From NCBI RefSeq assembly GCF_008831505.1, contig NZ_CP044507.1:2604001-2668000 (forward strand): a stretch of 64,000 bases of DNA, written 5' to 3'. Position numbers and translations under genes: made by a program. Source of the DNA: Chryseobacterium sp. (lineage in GTDB: Bacteria; Bacteroidota; Bacteroidia; Flavobacteriales; Weeksellaceae). The notes beneath the pieces were generated by a model. The model saw nothing but the letters and a program-made list of their open reading frames with translations, was not told the DNA's origin and ran no database searches. Positions within the stretch are counted from its first letter, which is position 1; each line of letters opens with the position of its first letter. This document shows positions 43,132-53,275 of the stretch, one piece after another.

Positions 43132-44016
43132 TTATTTTTTCTTTCCGCCAGTGGCCGGAATCTCAATTGGATTGTTGTTTGAACCATAGAAATCCTTGGC
43201 AAACTTTTCCTGATCTTTAATGAATTCACCAATAGTTTTGTCTGAGCCCGGCATCTTGCGGCCCATCATCTCAGGAGTCATATAAGGACGCATCTCTGCC
43301 ATAGGATCTGCTTTAAAGTTCTCAAGCGATTTCTCGAATTTATCTCTGGCCACAAGCACCACATTCTGACTCATTCCATACTTGGAGTTCAGCTTTTCGG
43401 CGTAGGAAAGTTCTTCCCAGTTGTTTACTTTTTTGTTTCCTTTTAGTGTCCAGCTGTAATCCTTCTTACTGTCCTCCACCTTTACAATCAGTCCCGGTAG
43501 GCCCGCAAATTTATAAGGCCCGTCTGTGAAAGGTAACTCTGTCGTAAACCAGGCAGTCCATTTACGCCCACCCATCTCTGTTGTTGCTTTCTGAGTATTG
43601 TACTCACCCACTTTCTCCTTTTCAGGCAAAATGGTCCAGTTCAGTTTGGCAGTTTCTTCGTAGCCAAATCTCTTCATGCTGATCTGGTCAGAATAGGTAA
43701 CCTTCATGTCCGGATAAGTTTTCTGTACCTTATGGGTAAACTTGGGCATACGGATGGACTTGGTAATGTCTTTCCAGGCACCACTCTTCTCCATTGCCTC
43801 CACTTCCAGCTTAATCAGTGAATCCTGTGCCGGTACGGTAAAATCCTGATAGATGGATTTATCTGCTACTATATCAAGAGCTGTCATAACTTTCTCTGTA
43901 CGAGTTGAATCCTTCTTCGGTTTGAAGGTCAGTTCATAGAAAAAGCGGTTGGCGGTCTGCTGAGCGTTAAGCGCAAAGAATGCGGTTACCAAAAATAAGC
44001 TGAATAATCTCTTCAT
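43132..44016 (-). CDS. GLPGLI family secreted protein (first)
   Basis: 294 residues with a signal peptide (KRLFSLFLVTAFFALNAQ). The family motif is FAGLPGLIVKVED, preceded by GRKWTAWFTTELPFTDGPYKF. The remainder is predicted beta-rich, ending in a short Lys-rich tail. GLPGLI proteins are widespread in Bacteroidetes and often encoded near TonB-dependent receptors; their function is not established, and the protein presumably resides in the periplasm or at the surface. A second member lies 640 bases away. Confidence 0.92.
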   Translation of the reverse strand: MKRLFSLFLVTAFFALNAQQTANRFFYELTFKPKKDSTRTEKVMTALDIVADKSIYQDFTVPAQDSLIKLEVEAMEKSGAWKDITKSIRMPKFTHKVQKTYPDMKVTYSDQISMKRFGYEETAKLNWTILPEKEKVGEYNTQKATTEMGGRKWTAWFTTELPFTDGPYKFAGLPGLIVKVEDSKKDYSWTLKGNKKVNNWEELSYAEKLNSKYGMSQNVVLVARDKFEKSLENFKADPMAEMRPYMTPEMMGRKMPGSDKTIGEFIKDQEKFAKDFYGSNNNPIEIPATGGKKK

Positions 44017-44126
44017 TTCACAATGTTTCTTTATTAGTGTAGCAGACTGGCCAAATGTTACAAATTAAATCATAAAAGAAAGTAAACTCTTTCGCTTCAG
44101 AATTTTTAACTTTAAGCAAAAAACTT

Positions 44127-44624
44127 ATGGAAACCTTACCTAACCTAAGAAATGAGTTAAAGCAGGAGTATGAGACTACAAAAAAATTTCTGTCCCTATT
44201 TCCGGACGGCAAAAATGATTTTGCGCCTCACGAAAAAAGCATGAAGATGATGCCGCTGGCTACTCATTTGGCTGAAATATTCGGCTGGCCGCATTTTATG
44301 ATGACTACAGATAATCTGGATTTTGCTTCAGGAGATTATAAGCCTGCAGTCCTGACGGACAAAGCTGGACTTGAGCAACTGTTTGAAACCGAATATGAAA
44401 AAAGCATAACCACATTGAACAGCATGGATGAAGAAGATCTGGAAGGCAGCTGGAGCATGAGTATGGGTGACGAGCTGATTGCCAAATTCAGTAAATATGA
44501 AGCCATACGGCATGCCCTGAACCAAATTACGCACCACCGCGCTCAACTGGGTGTATACTACCGTTTGCTTGAAATTCCGCTACCGGGAAGTTACGGACCA
44601 AGTGCAGATCATGAAACCTTTTAA
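44127..44624 (+). CDS. DinB family protein
   Basis: 165 residues of the DinB/YfiT four-helix bundle. Metal-binding histidines are in PLATHLAEIFGWP near the N-terminus and in HALNQITHHRAQLGVYYRLL near the C-terminus. It may be a thiol or amine transferase or a metal-dependent hydrolase; DinB-like proteins are diverse. It lies between and opposite in strand to two GLPGLI genes and shares a terminator with the second. Confidence 0.88.
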   Translation: METLPNLRNELKQEYETTKKFLSLFPDGKNDFAPHEKSMKMMPLATHLAEIFGWPHFMMTTDNLDFASGDYKPAVLTDKAGLEQLFETEYEKSITTLNSMDEEDLEGSWSMSMGDELIAKFSKYEAIRHALNQITHHRAQLGVYYRLLEIPLPGSYGPSADHETF

Positions 44625-44627
44625 ACG

Positions 44628-44655
44628 AAAAAAAGCCCTGCGCGGGCTTTTTTTT
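44628..44655. terminator. bidirectional intrinsic terminator
   Basis: GCCC, 5-base loop, GGGC flanked by AAAAAAA and TTTTTTTT. It lies between the DinB stop (44624) and the second GLPGLI stop (44654). Confidence 0.85.
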
Positions 44656-45526
44656 AAGGTTGCAGCTCAATTTTGTTATTATTGGATGCCAAGCGTTCGC
44701 GTGCGCTTTTCTCCATCACCTTTAAAATATCCTTTGGATCAGTGAATTCTGTTCCATTCACATTAATTTTAACTGTGGAATTAGGCCGGTTCAGCATTTC
44801 ACGCATGCCCTGTACAGGATCGTTTTCGTACTGCTTAAGCTGTTTCACATACTGAGCGCGGCTTACATCAAGGGGTTGGCGGGCCAGCAGCGGAATTTCC
44901 CGGCCTTTGGTATCCAAAATTTCCTGTTGAAGTGCCGCTACTTTCTTCACTGCCTTAAGTTCCATTCTGTGACTTCCTGTAGCATCTTCCACGGCAACTA
45001 TAAGTCCGGGCAATCCATGAAATTTATAGGGTCCTTCCTGAATGGGAATTTCGGGGGTAAACCATGCCGTCCACGTTCGGCCTGCAAATTGGGTTGTGGC
45101 TTTTTGTGCTTTGAATTCCCCAATCTGTTTATTTTCTGAACTGATTTTCCAATTGATTGCGCGGTCTTCTGTAACCCTGTAACTTTGATTGCCTATTTCG
45201 GTAATTAAAAAAGTCTTATAGGACGGATGACTTTTCTCCACTTTATACCTCACCGCATCACCATAATTCTGTCTGGAAATGGAAATATTACCCATTCCTG
45301 CAGCCAGCTGTTTCTTCAAATTGTCGTTCATAATGGAATCCGCATCAAATGCTGTTTTGCTGTAGTATTTTGATGCTTTCTCGTCCACGTCCAGATACAT
45401 CCATTCGGTCCTGAGGCTGTCCCTCCTGGTAGAGTCGGCCCGGAAGGAATATTCGTAGATAAACCTATTGAGCTGTGCCGAAGTCATTACCGAGACAAGA
45501 AGCAGGAAAAGGGTAAGCGTTCTCAT
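44654..45526 (-). CDS. GLPGLI family secreted protein (second)
   Basis: 290 residues from ATG 45526; the longer frame from a codon 12 positions upstream would overlap the TonB-dependent barrel stop. Signal peptide MRTLTLFLLLVSVMTSAQ. Motif FHGLPGLIVAVED preceded by GRTWTAWFTPEIPIQEGPYK. It begins 10 bases after the stop of the outer-membrane barrel, so it is probably in the same transcript, suggesting that it works with that receptor, though its molecular role is unknown. Confidence 0.92.
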   Translation of the reverse strand: MRTLTLFLLLVSVMTSAQLNRFIYEYSFRADSTRRDSLRTEWMYLDVDEKASKYYSKTAFDADSIMNDNLKKQLAAGMGNISISRQNYGDAVRYKVEKSHPSYKTFLITEIGNQSYRVTEDRAINWKISSENKQIGEFKAQKATTQFAGRTWTAWFTPEIPIQEGPYKFHGLPGLIVAVEDATGSHRMELKAVKKVAALQQEILDTKGREIPLLARQPLDVSRAQYVKQLKQYENDPVQGMREMLNRPNSTVKINVNGTEFTDPKDILKVMEKSARERLASNNNKIELQP

Positions 45527-45536
45527 GAGATAGGTG

Positions 45537-48248
45537 TTATTTAAAGTTGAACTTAACAGCAACCATCACCTGGCTCGGACGAATCCTGATCTGTTCAAAG
45601 GAATAAGTGAAAGCATCATCAAAAACCCTTTCAAAAACCTTTTTGTTTGCGATATTAAGCCATTTCAGTTCAAAATCAATTTTTTTTGCGGTCCAGGCAT
45701 ACTGATAGGTCAGGTCGTAAAAGCCGTTTTTAAAATTCTGCGCCCCGCTGGAGTAGTTAAGCTGGTCCCAGTTTAGGGTTACGGAATGGTTTTCCACCGG
45801 ATAAAGCGTAAGAGCCAGATTATGGTTAAAGCTGTCAGTCTCTGAATCTCCAATGCTGCTGCGGTTTTTACCCCACCCGGTGGTGAAATTATAATCCAGC
45901 GTCATCCAGGAGAAATAAGCATTGTTAAGTTTAAAGGTAAGGTTCTGAGTTGAGTTTTTATTCTCAAAGATCTGGCCACCCCGTGCATTGTCGGAGGTAG
46001 AAGCAGAATTTCGGAAAGACAGGGACAGGTTCGATTTGAATTTTGGAAAGTATTTCCCTATTTCTGCACTTTGGGAATTGGTTACCGTCCGGTTATCCTG
46101 TTCAATATAACTGATGATTCCCAATCCAAACCCCCTGTTCACATCAGCAATCAGATTACGGTCCGTTTGCGAAAGGCTGTAATTCACATTGAAGAAAAGG
46201 TTATTTAAAGGGTTTCGGTATTCCAAACGTGAACCCACGCGTTTTGATTCTGTTTCGGAAAGAGGATTTGCAGCGTTCATTGCTGAAAAAGAGGTAGGGC
46301 GCGACATCAGGATTCCCGCGTATAAATCATCTATGGCCGCAAAATTGTAATTCCAGTTACCGCTTACAGCAGCTTTCCAAAAGGAGGCAAAGGAGTACTG
46401 TACAAAGCCGGAAGGTTCAAATGTTGTCCGGTTAAAACTTTTGTCTACCATACGTGCTGCATCTTCAGCCCGGATCATATTGTAATTAACCGGCAACTGG
46501 ATTCCGACCGTCCAGGCCTCGGATTTATAGTTAACACCCAGCCCAACATATGGCACCGCCCGGCTAAAACGCAGGTCATTGGTGAATTCTTCGCGTCGCT
46601 GGCTGGAGGCTGAATTGGCAAGTTCCAGAATTTCAGAATCCAGGTTGTTGCTGGTATAATTGAAACCGATTTCCGGCGTGAAGGTCCAGAATTTTTTGGT
46701 GAATCCCATTGTGGCGGAATGATTGGCTTCAAGAGTTTTCATACCAAAGTCCTGAGTAACTGTGGCAAAATCTCCAAACAGATTCTGTACGACCGGTATA
46801 TTACCGGGACCTGAAATCTCTTCAGGATAAAATACGTAGTTGCCAGGTGCCACCCTCAAAAGCTGATTATCGTCCTGATAGCTGATGTATGACATTACAT
46901 TAAGCATTTTGGATTTCAGCGGGATGATGGTGCTCAGTGAGTTCTGAAATGACGATGTAGGCGAACTCAGGGACTGGCGGGAATCCTTGTTAAGTGCGTT
47001 ATCAAGTGAGTTCTGTAAACTGATTGCGGCACGGTCTTCATTCCAGAACTGGTTAAAGCTGGTTACATTTTTAAAGAATCCCTGCTTGGCATTTTTCGTG
47101 AAGATAAGTTCACCTTTAGCCTTATTTGTATAGAGGTTATTGTCCCTTACACTAACTTCGGTGAAGTTCTCCTTTTTAAAAAAGGTTTCCTCATAAGATT
47201 CCCGTTCTACAGCGTTGTTTACATAACTGGCATTTGCCTTAAGTTCCCATTCTTTATTTTTAAAAGGTGTCGTAAGCAGGTTGGCACTCAGGAAGTGGAT
47301 ATTGTTCATCAGATATCTCTTTTCCGGTAAATTAGGCACAGAGGCGCGCTCCACACCCAGCCAGCTGTTTTGCGAGGCATTGCTGCGGCGACCTTCCCAA
47401 CGGTTGCCCATGGCGAACATATTTCCTTCATTTTCCACGGTTTCCCCTGTGTTATTGGTTTTGTAGTTTACCACCCACTGGTTTTTCTGACCGAAGAACA
47501 TCGGGGTCAGCTTTACATTCCAGATGGCAGGATCGGATATTCCGACTCCTACTTCACCACGCCCCGTCATCGTAACCTGTTTTTTCAGTTTAATATTAAT
47601 GGCCGCCTGATCAGACGGTACTTTATCCTGAAGTATTTTTACAGGCTGGTGATTCTCCAGCACCTCAACTTTCTGTACCGCATCTTTAGGAAGCGCATTG
47701 TTTACTACACCGTAACCTCCTTCCATCAGGTCCTTGCCGTTCACATAAAATTTGGACAGTGGCTGCCCCTGATAAAGAATGGAGCCGTCTTTATTCACCT
47801 CTATGCCCGGCATTCTTTTAAGAACATCAGCTAAAGTACGGTCATTTTTGGTGTCGAAGGATTGAATGTCATAGGAAATGGTGTCGCCCCGCTTGGTAAT
47901 AAGGCGGGTTTTAAGCTGTATCTCCTCAATTTCTGTGGCTTCAGCGCTTAAGGTAAAGTCCAGGTTCTGGGTGGTATTCTGTACGCTCTGTGTAACCGGC
48001 TTGTGATTGAAAGCTTTGATCTTCAGGTCCACATTGGAATCTGCCGAAGTAAAAGTAACTTTATACTCCCCCTTACTATTGGTAATGGCATAGGCAATGA
48101 TGGCATCCTTCCCTTTTTCCTCTATGGTTACGCTGGCACTTGGAACTGCATCACCTTCCGAGTTCTTAACTTTGCCGGTAATGGTTTTTTGTGCAAAAGT
48201 GATTACTGAGCAGCACAGCAGCAGGAAAAAGAAGAATTTTGTTTTCAT
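45537..48248 (-). CDS. TonB-dependent receptor-like outer-membrane barrel with CarboxypepD_reg domain
   Basis: 903 residues. Signal peptide (MKTKFFFFLLLCCSVITFAQ). N-terminal CarboxypepD_reg-like sandwich (TITGKVKNSEGDAVPSASVT, GEYKVTFTS). A plug-like region follows (ADVLKRMPGIEVNKDGSILY, VNGKDLMEGGYG, VEVLENHQPVKILQD), then a long barrel rich in aromatic-terminated strands, ending in QVMVAVKFNFK with a C-terminal Phe-Lys. The outer membrane is the site of action. The ligand is unknown. It is followed by a GLPGLI gene 10 bases downstream. Confidence 0.9.
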   Translation of the reverse strand: MKTKFFFFLLLCCSVITFAQKTITGKVKNSEGDAVPSASVTIEEKGKDAIIAYAITNSKGEYKVTFTSADSNVDLKIKAFNHKPVTQSVQNTTQNLDFTLSAEATEIEEIQLKTRLITKRGDTISYDIQSFDTKNDRTLADVLKRMPGIEVNKDGSILYQGQPLSKFYVNGKDLMEGGYGVVNNALPKDAVQKVEVLENHQPVKILQDKVPSDQAAINIKLKKQVTMTGRGEVGVGISDPAIWNVKLTPMFFGQKNQWVVNYKTNNTGETVENEGNMFAMGNRWEGRRSNASQNSWLGVERASVPNLPEKRYLMNNIHFLSANLLTTPFKNKEWELKANASYVNNAVERESYEETFFKKENFTEVSVRDNNLYTNKAKGELIFTKNAKQGFFKNVTSFNQFWNEDRAAISLQNSLDNALNKDSRQSLSSPTSSFQNSLSTIIPLKSKMLNVMSYISYQDDNQLLRVAPGNYVFYPEEISGPGNIPVVQNLFGDFATVTQDFGMKTLEANHSATMGFTKKFWTFTPEIGFNYTSNNLDSEILELANSASSQRREEFTNDLRFSRAVPYVGLGVNYKSEAWTVGIQLPVNYNMIRAEDAARMVDKSFNRTTFEPSGFVQYSFASFWKAAVSGNWNYNFAAIDDLYAGILMSRPTSFSAMNAANPLSETESKRVGSRLEYRNPLNNLFFNVNYSLSQTDRNLIADVNRGFGLGIISYIEQDNRTVTNSQSAEIGKYFPKFKSNLSLSFRNSASTSDNARGGQIFENKNSTQNLTFKLNNAYFSWMTLDYNFTTGWGKNRSSIGDSETDSFNHNLALTLYPVENHSVTLNWDQLNYSSGAQNFKNGFYDLTYQYAWTAKKIDFELKWLNIANKKVFERVFDDAFTYSFEQIRIRPSQVMVAVKFNFK

Positions 48249-48395
48249 AAATTAGCTTTAAGCCATTAGTAATGGATTTTGACGAGTTGTTACATCTCCC
48301 TGCAGCCGGTTGGTGGGAATGTCACAAAGAGGCATGCGCATAAATGTAAGTGGCCAGCCAAATAAATTAATAATTTAGCCGTCAAAATATAAGAA

Positions 48396-49286
48396 ATGGG
48401 CATTATATATAAGCCGATAGATGTAGTGGAAGACATCACTAAAGAGGAATTTTATACCAAGTACCTCAAGCCCAGAAAACCTGTTGTCATACGCAATATG
48501 GCCCGCAACTGGCCCGCTTATCAAAAATGGACGCTGGATTATCTGAAAGAAACCATTGGTGATATTGAGGTACCACTGCATGACTCCTCCAAAGCAGATC
48601 CCGCGGCGCCCATCAATGCTCCGGCCACAAAAATGCGGTTTGGGAAATATCTGGATCTCATTAAAGAAAAACCTACTGATCTCCGTATATTCCTTTTTGA
48701 CCCTATTAAAGCGTCTCCTGAACTTCAGCGTGATTTTATCGCTCCAAAAGAGCTTATGGGCGGCTTTCTGGATAAATACCCAAACATGTTCTTTGGGGGT
48801 AAAGGTTCCGTAACCTTCCTCCATTACGATATAGACCTGGCGCATATTTTCCATACGCATTTTAACGGCCGTAAACATATTTTACTTTTTGAGAATAAAT
48901 GGAAGAAAAGGCTGTACAAAATGCCGTTTGCGACCTATGCCATGGAGGATTTCGACATTTCTAACCCGGATCTGGAAAAATTTCCGGCACTGAACGGCGT
49001 AGAGGGTATAGAATGCTACCTGGAGCACGGTGACACCCTTTTTATGCCTACGGGCTACTGGCACTGGATGAAGTATCTGGACGGAAGTTTCTCCATTTCA
49101 CTGCGGGCCTGGGACAGATCGCTGGCTGTAAAGGCGCGTTCCCTTATCAACTTAACTGTTCAGCGAAACTTCGATAATCTGATGAAACGCCTCTTCAAAA
49201 AGAGATACATGGACTGGAAGGAAAAACGCGCCATCGCTAATGCAGAGTATGCACTTAAAAAAAACCGTCCGAAGAGATCTCTCTAA
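48396..49286 (+). CDS. cupin-8/JmjC-type Fe(II)/2-oxoglutarate oxygenase-like protein
   Basis: 296 residues. N-terminal EDITKEEFYTKYLKPRKPVV is the usual entry to cupin-8 proteins. The iron triad is visible as His143-Tyr-Asp145 (FLHYDID) and His223 (GYWHWMKY), with Lys160 in NGRKHILLFENK a candidate 2-oxoglutarate-binding residue. A strongly basic C-terminal tail follows the core (RLFKKRYMDWKEKRA, KKNRPKRSL). Such proteins hydroxylate protein side chains, for example of ribosomal proteins, or act on other macromolecules; the target is not known. The stop overlaps the convergent gene by 4 bases. Confidence 0.85.
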   Translation: MGIIYKPIDVVEDITKEEFYTKYLKPRKPVVIRNMARNWPAYQKWTLDYLKETIGDIEVPLHDSSKADPAAPINAPATKMRFGKYLDLIKEKPTDLRIFLFDPIKASPELQRDFIAPKELMGGFLDKYPNMFFGGKGSVTFLHYDIDLAHIFHTHFNGRKHILLFENKWKKRLYKMPFATYAMEDFDISNPDLEKFPALNGVEGIECYLEHGDTLFMPTGYWHWMKYLDGSFSISLRAWDRSLAVKARSLINLTVQRNFDNLMKRLFKKRYMDWKEKRAIANAEYALKKNRPKRSL

Positions 49287-49570
49287 ATTCCGGCGAGTGT
49301 GGCAACAATCATGATGAGCAGACTAATCAGATTGATTATCAGTGGGGCCAAAAATCTTGCCCTCCTGACCTTCCCTTTCCTGAAACAGAGAATTCCGTAG
49401 ATAACTGCCTGTGCCACTACAGCCAAAATTATCGGTATCGTAAAAAGTTCCACAATAATCTGAAGTACAATTGCGGTTTCTTCCGCAGGTGTATAGTTAA
49501 CCGCTGACATTAATATGAGGCTGCTTACGTAAAACAGACACAGTACACTCAGCAGGATTTTACAGTTCAT
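49283..49570 (-). CDS. small hypothetical membrane protein
   Basis: 95 residues with three hydrophobic segments: an N-terminal one (KILLSVLCLFYVSSLILM), a middle one (VLQIIVELFTIPIILAVVAQ) and a C-terminal one (LAPLIINLISLLIMIVATLA). A basic loop (FRKGKVRRARF) separates the last two. No family recognised. It is 27 bases downstream of the M14 peptidase stop and convergent with the JmjC-like gene, overlapping it by 4 bases. Confidence 0.65.
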   Translation of the reverse strand: MNCKILLSVLCLFYVSSLILMSAVNYTPAEETAIVLQIIVELFTIPIILAVVAQAVIYGILCFRKGKVRRARFLAPLIINLISLLIMIVATLAGI

Positions 49571-49597
49571 AAAATGAATTTAATGAAAATCTGTGAG

Positions 49598-51292
49598 CTA
49601 AGGCAAACGGAAAATAGGATAGCGGTTTACGGTCTGCTCAAAATACGGTGATCGTTTGTAAATCCAGTCCAACTGCGCGCGGGGGTCTTTGGCAAATTTT
49701 GGGTTGATGACCTTCTCCATTTCAAATGCCGTTTTCAGAACGGTATCATTGCTTAACAGTTCTGCCGCGGTATCTTCGAAAACATAATCGGAAAAATACT
49801 CCTTTTGTCCCAAAATGGCATCAAAGAAGTTCCAGTTAAAAAAGGAATCGGTGGCCGCGGGTTCCAGCGTCTCCAGAAGATATTTCACTCCTTCCTGCGC
49901 GCCGGGTACCAAAAAATCACCTTTGTTTAATTTGGTGTTCTTAAACTCAGATTTCGTTTGGGTATCGTAATGCAGATAATGGCCTTCGTAAGGACTCGTG
50001 ACGGTCTGAAAATCTACAATCGTATACATTTCGACCATTACTGTAGAGTCATTGTGCAATTCCCGCATCTGTATCCTGTTTCTATTAAGATGTTCAATAA
50101 CTGTTCTTTCAGATTTGGGTACCACGTAATACCTTGGGACAGTAACCTGAAGTTCGGAACTGTATTCGTCAAAGAATTTCACTTTCCGGTTGAATGGCTT
50201 GGTTCTGTCGTAATACAGGCGGGGTGTTCCCGAAACGGCACTTCTCTTTTGCCGGGCTTCATATCCTTTGAAATCGAGCAGTCTGTGCTTATTTTCGTTA
50301 AGTTTCCAGCGAAGTGTATACTTCTTTTCCGGAATTAGCTCCGCGGCACTTTCAGCCATCTTCTTCTGGATTTCCGAACGGTTTTTACCCACATATTCCA
50401 GCGAGCTCAGCATATATTCATAGGTTGCCTTAACCCGATCCGCATAAGGCTTTAACATATGTGTTTCTGCCACGGTACCCATTGTATTGAACAGTGCGGT
50501 ATAACCTGTGGCATACCGCGGCGAGTCCATAAAAGCGGGAAAACCTTTGTCCGGTGCTTGGCCGTGAATGTTGACGTAAGGGGTAGTCAGAATTCCTCTG
50601 GTTTCAAGTTGCTGCATTAAAACAGGCTGCATTTTGGTATGGAGATAATTTCCTAACGTCTTACCCAGTCTTTCTTTATTCGAAGAAATATAGGTGAACA
50701 GATATTGGTAATCGGCACCGTTACTTACATGATTGTCAATGAAGTAAATAGGTTTGTAGTGATGGAAGATCTGCTGGAATGCTTTGGCATTATCTGTATC
50801 ATTCTTAATGAAATCCCGGTTCAGGTCATAATTGCGGGCATTCCCGCGGAAACCGTACTCTTCCGGACCGTTCTGATTGACGCGGCTGAACTTTCCGCGA
50901 CGCTGCATACCTGAAATATTATAGCACTGCACCGCCGCCACTTTTAAATTTTTTGACTGGATCTTTGCTGTGGCAAGGTCCCGCATAAGCATCATTGTAG
51001 CGTCAATACCATCGGGTTCTCCGGGATGAATACCGTTGTTGATGAGAAGTACCGGAAGGTTTTTGTTACTTGAAGGCGTGAACACCACCACCCTGATGGG
51101 TTCGCCATTATCATCCTGTCCAAAATTTTCCACTGAGATGGTCTCAAATTCCTTGTCCAGAGCCTCGTAATAGGCCTTCATTTCCCCGTAGGTAGTGGTT
51201 TGGTTGCCATTACCCTGTTCGTAAGGTGTTTGCACTTGCTGCGCTTTCAGAACGGTAAAGCCCAGAACCAGCAAAATGAAAATTTTCTTCAT
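49598..51292 (-). CDS. M14-family zinc carboxypeptidase, secreted
   Basis: 564 residues from ATG 51292 with a signal peptide (MKKIFILLVLGFTVLKAQ). Zinc ligands: His and Glu in GIHPGEPDG and the second His in YFIDNHVSNG. GTVAETHMLKPYADR is a candidate for the catalytic Glu region. A C-terminal half of about 200 residues has no clear match. These enzymes trim C-terminal residues from peptides in the periplasm. It lies downstream of lepA on the same strand but after a terminator. Confidence 0.88.
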   Translation of the reverse strand: MKKIFILLVLGFTVLKAQQVQTPYEQGNGNQTTTYGEMKAYYEALDKEFETISVENFGQDDNGEPIRVVVFTPSSNKNLPVLLINNGIHPGEPDGIDATMMLMRDLATAKIQSKNLKVAAVQCYNISGMQRRGKFSRVNQNGPEEYGFRGNARNYDLNRDFIKNDTDNAKAFQQIFHHYKPIYFIDNHVSNGADYQYLFTYISSNKERLGKTLGNYLHTKMQPVLMQQLETRGILTTPYVNIHGQAPDKGFPAFMDSPRYATGYTALFNTMGTVAETHMLKPYADRVKATYEYMLSSLEYVGKNRSEIQKKMAESAAELIPEKKYTLRWKLNENKHRLLDFKGYEARQKRSAVSGTPRLYYDRTKPFNRKVKFFDEYSSELQVTVPRYYVVPKSERTVIEHLNRNRIQMRELHNDSTVMVEMYTIVDFQTVTSPYEGHYLHYDTQTKSEFKNTKLNKGDFLVPGAQEGVKYLLETLEPAATDSFFNWNFFDAILGQKEYFSDYVFEDTAAELLSNDTVLKTAFEMEKVINPKFAKDPRAQLDWIYKRSPYFEQTVNRYPIFRLP

Positions 51293-51318
51293 TTTATTAT
51301 GTTTAATCAAAAATAAAA

Positions 51319-51341
51319 AATTCCTGAAAGGATCAGGAATT
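51319..51341 (-). terminator. intrinsic terminator after lepA
   Basis: On the minus strand AATTCCTGA, loop TCCTT, TCAGGAATT followed by TTTTTTATTT. It lies 118 bases beyond the lepA stop and just before the M14 start. A second small stem (GGGCG/CGCCC) closer to lepA is also followed by a T run. Confidence 0.8.
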
Positions 51342-51459
51342 TCGTTTTATAACAGTCCGCTATTTACGAAGGTGACCCCGCGCTCTGACTGGAACGGAGC
51401 TCTTTTTTCTTAAGAAAAAAAAAGCGGGAGTGGAGGGCGGAAAAAGCGCCCAAATCATT

Positions 51460-53256
51460 TTAATCATTCAGTTTCAGTACTGCCATGAATGCGGACTGAG
51501 GTACCTCTACCCTACCGATCTGCTTCATCTTTTTCTTACCTTCTTTCTGCTTTTCAAGAAGTTTACGCTTACGGGAAATATCTCCGCCATAACATTTTGC
51601 GGTAACGTCCTTTCTCAGGGCCTTGATGGTTTCCCGGGCAATAACTTTGGCACCCAGCGCCGCCTGAACGGCAATATCGAACTGCTGTCTCGGGATAAGT
51701 TCTCGGAGTTTTTCACACATCCTTTTCCCTATATAGAAAGCGTTACTGTCATGAATCAGGGACGAAAGTGCATCCACCATATCGCCGTTAATCAGGATAT
51801 CCATTTTCACCAGCTTGGAGGCACGGAAACCGATTGGGTGATAGTCAAAGGAGGCATAGCCTTTTGAAATGGATTTCAGCCTGTCGTAGAAATCGAACAC
51901 CACTTCGGCCAGCGGCATATTGAAGGTAAGCTCCACCCGGTCAGCTGTCAGGTAGCTTTGATTTACGATTTCGCCACGCTTTTCGATACAAAGCGTCATT
52001 ACGGGCCCCACAAAGTCTGATTTGGTAATGATTGACGCCTTGATATAGGGCTCTTCTACCCTGTCCATGGTCATAGGGTCCATCATTTCGGAGGGGTTAT
52101 TGATGAGGATCATCTTTTCCGGATCCTTCTTGGTATAACCATGGTAGGAAACGTTTGGCACGGTAGTGATGACGTCCATATTGAACTCGCGGTCCAGCCT
52201 TTCCTGTACAATTTCCATGTGCAGCATGCCAAGGAATCCGCACCGGAAACCGAAGCCAAGTGCCGCCGAACTTTCGGGTTCGAAAACCAGGGAAGCATCG
52301 TTGAGACGAAGTTTTTCCAGTGAAAACCTGAGTTCCTCAAAATCCTCGGCTTCAATCGGATAGATACCCGCAAATACCATTGGTTTTACCTCTTCAAAAC
52401 CTTCTATGGCAGCTTCAGCACCATTCTCAAATGAAGTGATCGTATCGCCTACTTTCACTTCGCGGGCGTCCTTGATTCCGGAAATGATGTAACCCACATC
52501 ACCGGTCTTTATTTCAGTTTTGGGTGCCTGTTTCAGTTTCAGTGTACCCACCTCATCAGCCTCATACATCTTGCCGGTAGCCATAAACTTAATGCGCTGA
52601 CCTTTTTTAATGCTGCCGTTCACCACTTTGAAGTAGGCTTCAATACCGCGGAAAGGATTGTACACGGAGTCGAATACAAGAGCCTGGAGTGGCGCGTTTT
52701 CGTCGCCTACCGGCGCCGGCACTCTCTTTACGATCTGCTCCAGCAGTTCGCGTACACCTTCCCCGGTTTTACCGGAGACACGCAGTACATCTTCATATTC
52801 ACAGCTTATAAGTTCCATTATCTCGTCGGTGACCTCTTCCGGATTTGCTGAAGGCAAGTCAATTTTGTTCAGAATCGGGATAATGGTCAGATCGTTTTCA
52901 AGCGCCAGGTAAAGGTTACTGATGGTTTGAGCCTGAACACTTTGCGCCGCATCAACGATAAGCAGTGCACCTTCGCAAGCAGCTATTGAACGCGACACTT
53001 CGTAGGAAAAATCTACGTGGCCGGGTGTGTCTATGAGATTCAGCACATATTTTTCGCCGTCCAGCTCATAATCCATCTGAATGGCGTGGGACTTTATGGT
53101 AATTCCGCGCTCCTTCTCAAGATCCATATCGTCCAGGGTCTGGGACTGCAGTTCTCTTTGGGTTACGGTATTGGTATACTCCAGAAGCCTGTCGGCCAGA
53201 GTGGATTTACCGTGGTCTATATGTGCAATGATGCAAAAATTGCGTATGTTTTTCAT
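51460..53256 (-). CDS. lepA: elongation factor 4 (LepA)
   Basis: 598 residues, the standard length. G1 [15 protein letters not shown], switch region [18 protein letters not shown]3 DTPGHVDF, and G4 NKIDLP, followed by domains II, III and V and the LepA-specific C-terminal domain ([40 protein letters not shown]). It is a ribosome-associated GTPase that can back-translocate ribosomes under stress. A -7 box lies 19 bases upstream. Confidence 0.98.
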   Translation of the reverse strand: MKNIRNFCIIAHIDHGKSTLADRLLEYTNTVTQRELQSQTLDDMDLEKERGITIKSHAIQMDYELDGEKYVLNLIDTPGHVDFSYEVSRSIAACEGALLIVDAAQSVQAQTISNLYLALENDLTIIPILNKIDLPSANPEEVTDEIMELISCEYEDVLRVSGKTGEGVRELLEQIVKRVPAPVGDENAPLQALVFDSVYNPFRGIEAYFKVVNGSIKKGQRIKFMATGKMYEADEVGTLKLKQAPKTEIKTGDVGYIISGIKDAREVKVGDTITSFENGAEAAIEGFEEVKPMVFAGIYPIEAEDFEELRFSLEKLRLNDASLVFEPESSAALGFGFRCGFLGMLHMEIVQERLDREFNMDVITTVPNVSYHGYTKKDPEKMILINNPSEMMDPMTMDRVEEPYIKASIITKSDFVGPVMTLCIEKRGEIVNQSYLTADRVELTFNMPLAEVVFDFYDRLKSISKGYASFDYHPIGFRASKLVKMDILINGDMVDALSSLIHDSNAFYIGKRMCEKLRELIPRQQFDIAVQAALGAKVIARETIKALRKDVTAKCYGGDISRKRKLLEKQKEGKKKMKQIGRVEVPQSAFMAVLKLND

Positions 53257-53275
53257 TTAATGTCGTAAGTATTTG

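Noticed and set aside
42685-43182. Plus-strand frame of 165 codons over feoA and its promoter
   Set aside because: Covers a recognised gene and an AT-rich regulatory site; low-complexity and not conserved in type.
51401-51425. A/T-only inverted repeat between lepA and the M14 gene
   Set aside because: Runs of T and A give a symmetrical but weak stem; a better terminator lies at 51319-51341.
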